A DNA stretch of 64,000 nucleotides from Elizabethkingia miricola (GTDB lineage Bacteria; Bacteroidota; Bacteroidia; Flavobacteriales; Weeksellaceae): NCBI RefSeq assembly GCF_001675285.1, contig NZ_LSGQ01000030.1, positions 372,001-436,000 of the forward strand. Direction: 5' to 3'. The position numbers and the translations under genes are program-made. The notes beneath the pieces were generated by a model that saw only the letters and a program-made list of their open reading frames with translations, had not been told where the DNA came from and did not search any database. This document shows positions 61,073 through 64,000 of this stretch, one piece after another (position 1 is the stretch's first letter; the number at the start of each line of letters is the position of its first letter).

Positions 61073-62029
61073 ATGAAAAAGATATTTTTATTATGCCTTG
61101 CTCTCATAACGGTTTCTTTATCGGCACAATCCCGTCGGTTTGTATATGAAGTAGCCATGAATCCTGATTCTACACAGCTTGTTCCTATGATTAAGGAACG
61201 AACATTATTGCAAGTAGAGAAGGACAAGTCTTATTTCTTAAGTGAAAACAAGCTTCGACGAGATTCCCTACTCAGTACTTTAGCCCCGGAATTAAAATCA
61301 GAAAATAGGAAAGACAAAAACAAAGCTCAGCCTTGGCCTGTTGCACACACTAATTACAATTACATTATTGAGAAAGATTATAATCCCGAGAAAATTGTTT
61401 TTGCGGAAAACATTGGTCCACAGGCCTCTGCATACACTGAAGACCGACCGATGAGATGGACATTAACAGAGGATACAGATAACATTGCTGGTTATAAAGT
61501 TTTTAAAGCAACATGCAATTTTGGAGGAAGGAAATGGATTGCATGGTATACAAAAGATATTCAGATTTCCGATGGCCCATACAAATTCAAGGGACTCCCA
61601 GGTCTTATAATAAAAGTTCAGGATGATAAAGGAGACTATATTTACACCCTCCTCACAGAAGAAAAAATAAACAATAGTTTTCCTCTAAACATAAAAGAGG
61701 ATACAAAAATGTTATCCCGGTTAGATTTTGAACGTCAGCAAATCATTTTTGAGAGTAAGCCCCAGGATGAAAAACAAAAACTCTTTGCTGATTCTGGCTT
61801 CTCTGGAAAAAGGAGCGGTAATTTTCGCGGTAATGGAGGCCGTGGTGGTGGCGGTGGAATGAAAGGCTTCGGCGGCGGCGGACAAGGAAGAATGCGGGGT
61901 ATGCAGGAGGGTTCTCCAAACAGGGAAATGCCTCAAGATTCAGGTACAATGAGCTCTTATGAAAAGAACTTCAATGCTTTCAAACATAAAAACCCAACAG
62001 CACAAAATCCTATTGAAATTGGTTTGTAA
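61073..62029 (+). CDS. GLPGLI family exported protein with Gly-rich insert
   Basis: A 318 aa exported protein, first of three tandem family members. The signal peptide spans about residues 1-17 (ends SAQS). The core signature is present as GRKWIAWYTKDIQISDGPYKFKGLPGL, split here as RKWIAWYTKDI and GPYKFKGLPGLII. Unlike the others, residues ~245-285 form a Gly/Arg/Met-rich low-complexity stretch (NGGRGGGGGMKG, GGGGQGRMRGMQ). The tail ends in NPIEIGL. It may be co-transcribed with the next two genes (50 bp gap). Confidence 0.88.
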   Translation: MKKIFLLCLALITVSLSAQSRRFVYEVAMNPDSTQLVPMIKERTLLQVEKDKSYFLSENKLRRDSLLSTLAPELKSENRKDKNKAQPWPVAHTNYNYIIEKDYNPEKIVFAENIGPQASAYTEDRPMRWTLTEDTDNIAGYKVFKATCNFGGRKWIAWYTKDIQISDGPYKFKGLPGLIIKVQDDKGDYIYTLLTEEKINNSFPLNIKEDTKMLSRLDFERQQIIFESKPQDEKQKLFADSGFSGKRSGNFRGNGGRGGGGGMKGFGGGGQGRMRGMQEGSPNREMPQDSGTMSSYEKNFNAFKHKNPTAQNPIEIGL

Positions 62030-62079
62030 ATTTTTAATAGATTTAACATCATATTTATCACCATGTTAAAACTATTACT

Positions 62080-62901
62080 ATGAAAACCTTACAATTATTC
62101 ATTTTTTGTATTAGTACACTTTATTTCACACAAAACATCCGGTTTGTTTATCAGGTTCAGATGAAAACAGATTCAACCAAACGGGATCAGGTAAAATCTG
62201 AACTTGCTAATCTGGATATAGACAAAACAAATTCTGTGTTTTATGCTGCAAAAGCCATTCTACGGGATTCCATAATGGAAGCAAATGAAAAAAGTCGAAT
62301 AGGTTACTTAACCGAAGAGCAGGCTAAGATGATGATATCGAATATTGGTTATCGAATCAATAAAAATTATAGGAAACAGGACATATCTTTTATTTCGGCA
62401 GTTGCCGGAGACAACTTTATATATAATGAGTTGAAACCCTTTAATTGGAAAATAACCACAGAAACAAAAAAGATTGGTGCTTATAATACCCAAAAAGCTC
62501 AGACACAATATGCCGGGAGAATATGGTATGCATGGTTTACTACCGAAATTCCTTTTCAGGATGGGCCTTATAAATTTTGCGGCCTGCCTGGGCTTATTGT
62601 AAAAGCGGAAGATTCGAAAGGAGATTACCAGTTCGAACTCATAGAAACCAGAAAAATCTCTGATTTATATGAATCATCTACTTTATGGAAAAAGCCGATT
62701 AAAGTAAAAAAAGAAGAATTTCTTAAAGCATACAAAAGATTCAATGCGAATCCTATTGCTTTTCGTCCGCCACCACCAGTAAGCGTCAATGAAACGTCAC
62801 ATAAATTAGATTCAGACTCTGATACCAATGCCGACAAAAAATACAGAGATGAAGTAACCAAAAGAGCAAACAGTTTCAATAACCCTATTGAGCTTTATTA
62901 A
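62080..62901 (+). CDS. GLPGLI family exported protein
   Basis: A 273 aa exported protein with a signal peptide of about 19 residues. The core is WYAWFTTEIPFQDGPYKFCGLPGLIVKAED (seen as IPFQDGPYKF and CGLPGLIVKAED). One variant position has Cys (KFCGLPG) where the neighbours have Ser or Lys. The tail ends in NPIELY. It shares the longest identical stretches with the third gene and looks like a recent duplicate. Confidence 0.88.
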   Translation: MKTLQLFIFCISTLYFTQNIRFVYQVQMKTDSTKRDQVKSELANLDIDKTNSVFYAAKAILRDSIMEANEKSRIGYLTEEQAKMMISNIGYRINKNYRKQDISFISAVAGDNFIYNELKPFNWKITTETKKIGAYNTQKAQTQYAGRIWYAWFTTEIPFQDGPYKFCGLPGLIVKAEDSKGDYQFELIETRKISDLYESSTLWKKPIKVKKEEFLKAYKRFNANPIAFRPPPPVSVNETSHKLDSDSDTNADKKYRDEVTKRANSFNNPIELY

Positions 62902-62968
62902 ATATTTTTTCGTTGTCATTTTTAACATTATATCTTTTTTACAATCCAAAAAGACAGAAATAATTACA

Positions 62969-63778
62969 ATGAAAGTATTCAAACTATTACCAATATTTAT
63001 TGTTTCTCTTGCATTTTCGCAGAGTACAAGGTTTGTATATCAGGTAAGCATGAAGCCTGATGCTACAAATAAAGGGGACATTAAAACAGAACAGGCCAAT
63101 CTGGATGTAACACCACAAGGATCTATATTCTACAGTGCCAAAACAATACAGAGAGATTCTATAATGGATCGTATGCGCCAGACAAGAAATTTTGACCGTA
63201 CTCAGATGCAGGACCTGCGCTCTGCTATTAATTACATTATTGAAAAGGATTATCCAAAACAAAGTATAACTCTTAAAAACAGAATTGGCAGAGATCAGTA
63301 TTCTTATTCTGAAACTCAACCTTTCCAGTGGAAAATACTAAATGAAACTGCTAAAATCGGGGAGTACAACACCCAGAAAGCAGAAACACAATATGGAGGA
63401 AGAACATGGTATGCATGGTTTACAACAGAAGTTCCATTTCAGGACGGACCTTATAAATTTAGTGGATTGCCAGGTCTTATTGTAAAAGCTGAAGACAGCA
63501 ATGAAGATTATTCTTTTGACCTTATGCAGACTAAAAAAATTGCAGAGCCATATGCTATTCAAAACAGAGGCGGCCAAGTAATAACGGTAAAAAAAGCTGA
63601 TTACCTGAAAATGGAAAAAAGATTCCAGGACGATCCCGGGTCTTTCTTTACCAATAATTCAGGTGGTGGAGGTGGAAACGGCCGAAGAATGAATATGGAT
63701 CCTCAGCGGATGAAACAAATGCAGGACCGTTTTAAAGAAAAACAGAAAAAGAACAATAATCCTATTGAACTAAATTAA
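62969..63778 (+). CDS. GLPGLI family exported protein
   Basis: A 269 aa exported protein. The ATG at 62969 gives a clean signal peptide ending LAFSQS; a longer frame opening with TTG at 62888 would overlap the previous gene and precede the signal, so it is rejected. The core WYAWFTTEVPFQDGPYKFSGLPGL is split here as WYAWFTTEVPFQ and GPYKFSGLPGLIV. A short Gly-rich patch (SGGGGGNGRR, about 230-240) precedes the tail, which ends NNPIELN. A terminator follows at once. Confidence 0.9.
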   Translation: MKVFKLLPIFIVSLAFSQSTRFVYQVSMKPDATNKGDIKTEQANLDVTPQGSIFYSAKTIQRDSIMDRMRQTRNFDRTQMQDLRSAINYIIEKDYPKQSITLKNRIGRDQYSYSETQPFQWKILNETAKIGEYNTQKAETQYGGRTWYAWFTTEVPFQDGPYKFSGLPGLIVKAEDSNEDYSFDLMQTKKIAEPYAIQNRGGQVITVKKADYLKMEKRFQDDPGSFFTNNSGGGGGNGRRMNMDPQRMKQMQDRFKEKQKKNNNPIELN

Positions 63779-63806
63779 AAAAGAGCGCCTACCGGCGCTC
63801 TTTTTA
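63778..63806. terminator. Bidirectional rho-independent terminator
   Basis: GAGCGCC pairs with GGCGCTC around TACC, extended by A and T runs on both sides. It serves the GLPGLI cluster and the convergent minus-strand gene. Confidence 0.9.
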
Positions 63807-64000
63807 GTTATTTGCTAAACTTGATTTTTCCATGTTTAGGTTCTCAACAGGAGTTTTCAACCACTGTGAAGAAGCAAGATAGTTCTGATCTGGATAATAA
63901 ATAAACAGTATGTTTTTTTCTTTTATTGCATCAATAAGAGAAGCAGCTATATCCCTTGGCACAGCCGGACAGCCCCAGCTTCTTCCTATGCGCTTGTGCT
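63804..64000 (-). CDS. L,D-transpeptidase/YkuD-like catalytic domain protein, partial
   Basis: Only the C-terminal 64 residues are visible; the start is beyond the right edge. The visible segment begins HKRIGRSWGCPAVPRDIA, which fits the catalytic Cys region of the murein L,D-transpeptidase catalytic family (YkuD_2: SxGC with a preceding Arg). After this come a helix, NILFIYYPDQNYL and a short tail ending SLANN. Peptidoglycan cross-linking or anchoring is inferred from this motif alone. Confidence 0.75.
   Translation of the reverse strand, partial: HKRIGRSWGCPAVPRDIAASLIDAIKEKNILFIYYPDQNYLASSQWLKTPVENLNMEKSSLANN

Noticed and set aside
62888-62968. Longer N-terminus for the third GLPGLI protein from a TTG at 62888
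   Set aside because: It overlaps the preceding gene and would put 27 extra residues before an already complete signal peptide.
1-64000. Mobile element, prophage or defence island
   Set aside because: No transposase, integrase, restriction, toxin-antitoxin or phage gene, tRNA target or flanking repeat was found. Every gene region of good length gives a housekeeping or envelope family.

Overview
The window is a gene-dense, low-GC chromosomal segment from a Bacteroidota bacterium, class Flavobacteriia. Several signs point to the Weeksellaceae (Elizabethkingia/Chryseobacterium group), though the genus is inference: four GLPGLI-family exported proteins, an S46 dipeptidyl-peptidase, gliding lipoprotein GldH beside a PSP1/RicT protein, a dimeric-type GlyRS, and repeated TAnnTTTG -7 promoter boxes. 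I see no rRNA, tRNA, CRISPR array, insertion sequence, prophage or integrase. The window looks like core chromosome throughout.

Layout. 1-3.6 kb (minus): a TetR-controlled tripartite efflux operon (tetR, tolC, emrA-like, emrB-like, the last cut by the window edge), with a palindromic operator candidate beside tetR. 3.7-6.1 kb (plus): small TatD hydrolase, tcdA, rnpA and a DUF4126 membrane protein. 6.1-12.2 kb (minus): a six-gene run of miaB, a small exported protein, a sensorless sigma-54 activator, a membrane protein, lptE and a Glu-rich protein. 12.3-13.9 kb (minus): two exported proteins, one a GLPGLI protein. 14.0-20.3 kb (plus): DPP7-type S46 peptidase, then DUF2306, YARHG lipoprotein, YdeI-like protein, Ca2+/H+ antiporter, a small membrane protein and a GNAT acetyltransferase, several of them overlapping. 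20.4-31.3 kb is mostly minus: Zn-metallopeptidase lipoprotein, Bcp peroxiredoxin, (plus) endonuclease III and acetolactate decarboxylase, then DUF885 lipoprotein, SelO, PBP1A, GldH and RicT. 31.6-36.1 kb (plus): FadL-type porin with an SGNH esterase lipoprotein, prs, rplY. 36.2-38.5 kb (minus): an orphan TolC and an RmlD-like reductase. 38.6-45.4 kb is mostly plus: CBS protein, nadK, fba, accD, a DUF6973-like protein, (minus) a methyltransferase, a SpmA/SpmB fusion and a small protein. 45.4-48.8 kb (minus): a phosphorylase-like protein of unknown function and glyQS. 49.0-54.8 kb (plus): mutL, rhomboid protease, EEP hydrolase, an LEA-like repeat lipoprotein and a CPA1 Na+/H+ antiporter. 54.9-60.9 kb (minus): the suf Fe-S assembly operon (sufA, B, C, D, ybjQ-like, HExxH protein, sufS). 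61.1-63.8 kb (plus): three tandem GLPGLI paralogues. The right edge cuts an L,D-transpeptidase-like gene (minus).

Many genes serve the envelope: efflux, LptE, PBP1A, GldH, FadL, LD-transpeptidase and secreted peptidases. The most notable observations are loss of cofactor or active-site motifs in otherwise orthodox housekeeping proteins. Endonuclease III has no cysteine at all, AccD lacks the zinc ribbon, and MutL has a broken endonuclease motif. Also notable are a conserved putative metallopeptidase and a YbjQ protein embedded in the suf operon, a large uncharacterised protein with a phosphorylase-like C-terminus, and the GLPGLI cluster. I found no clearly new multi-gene defence or mobile system.
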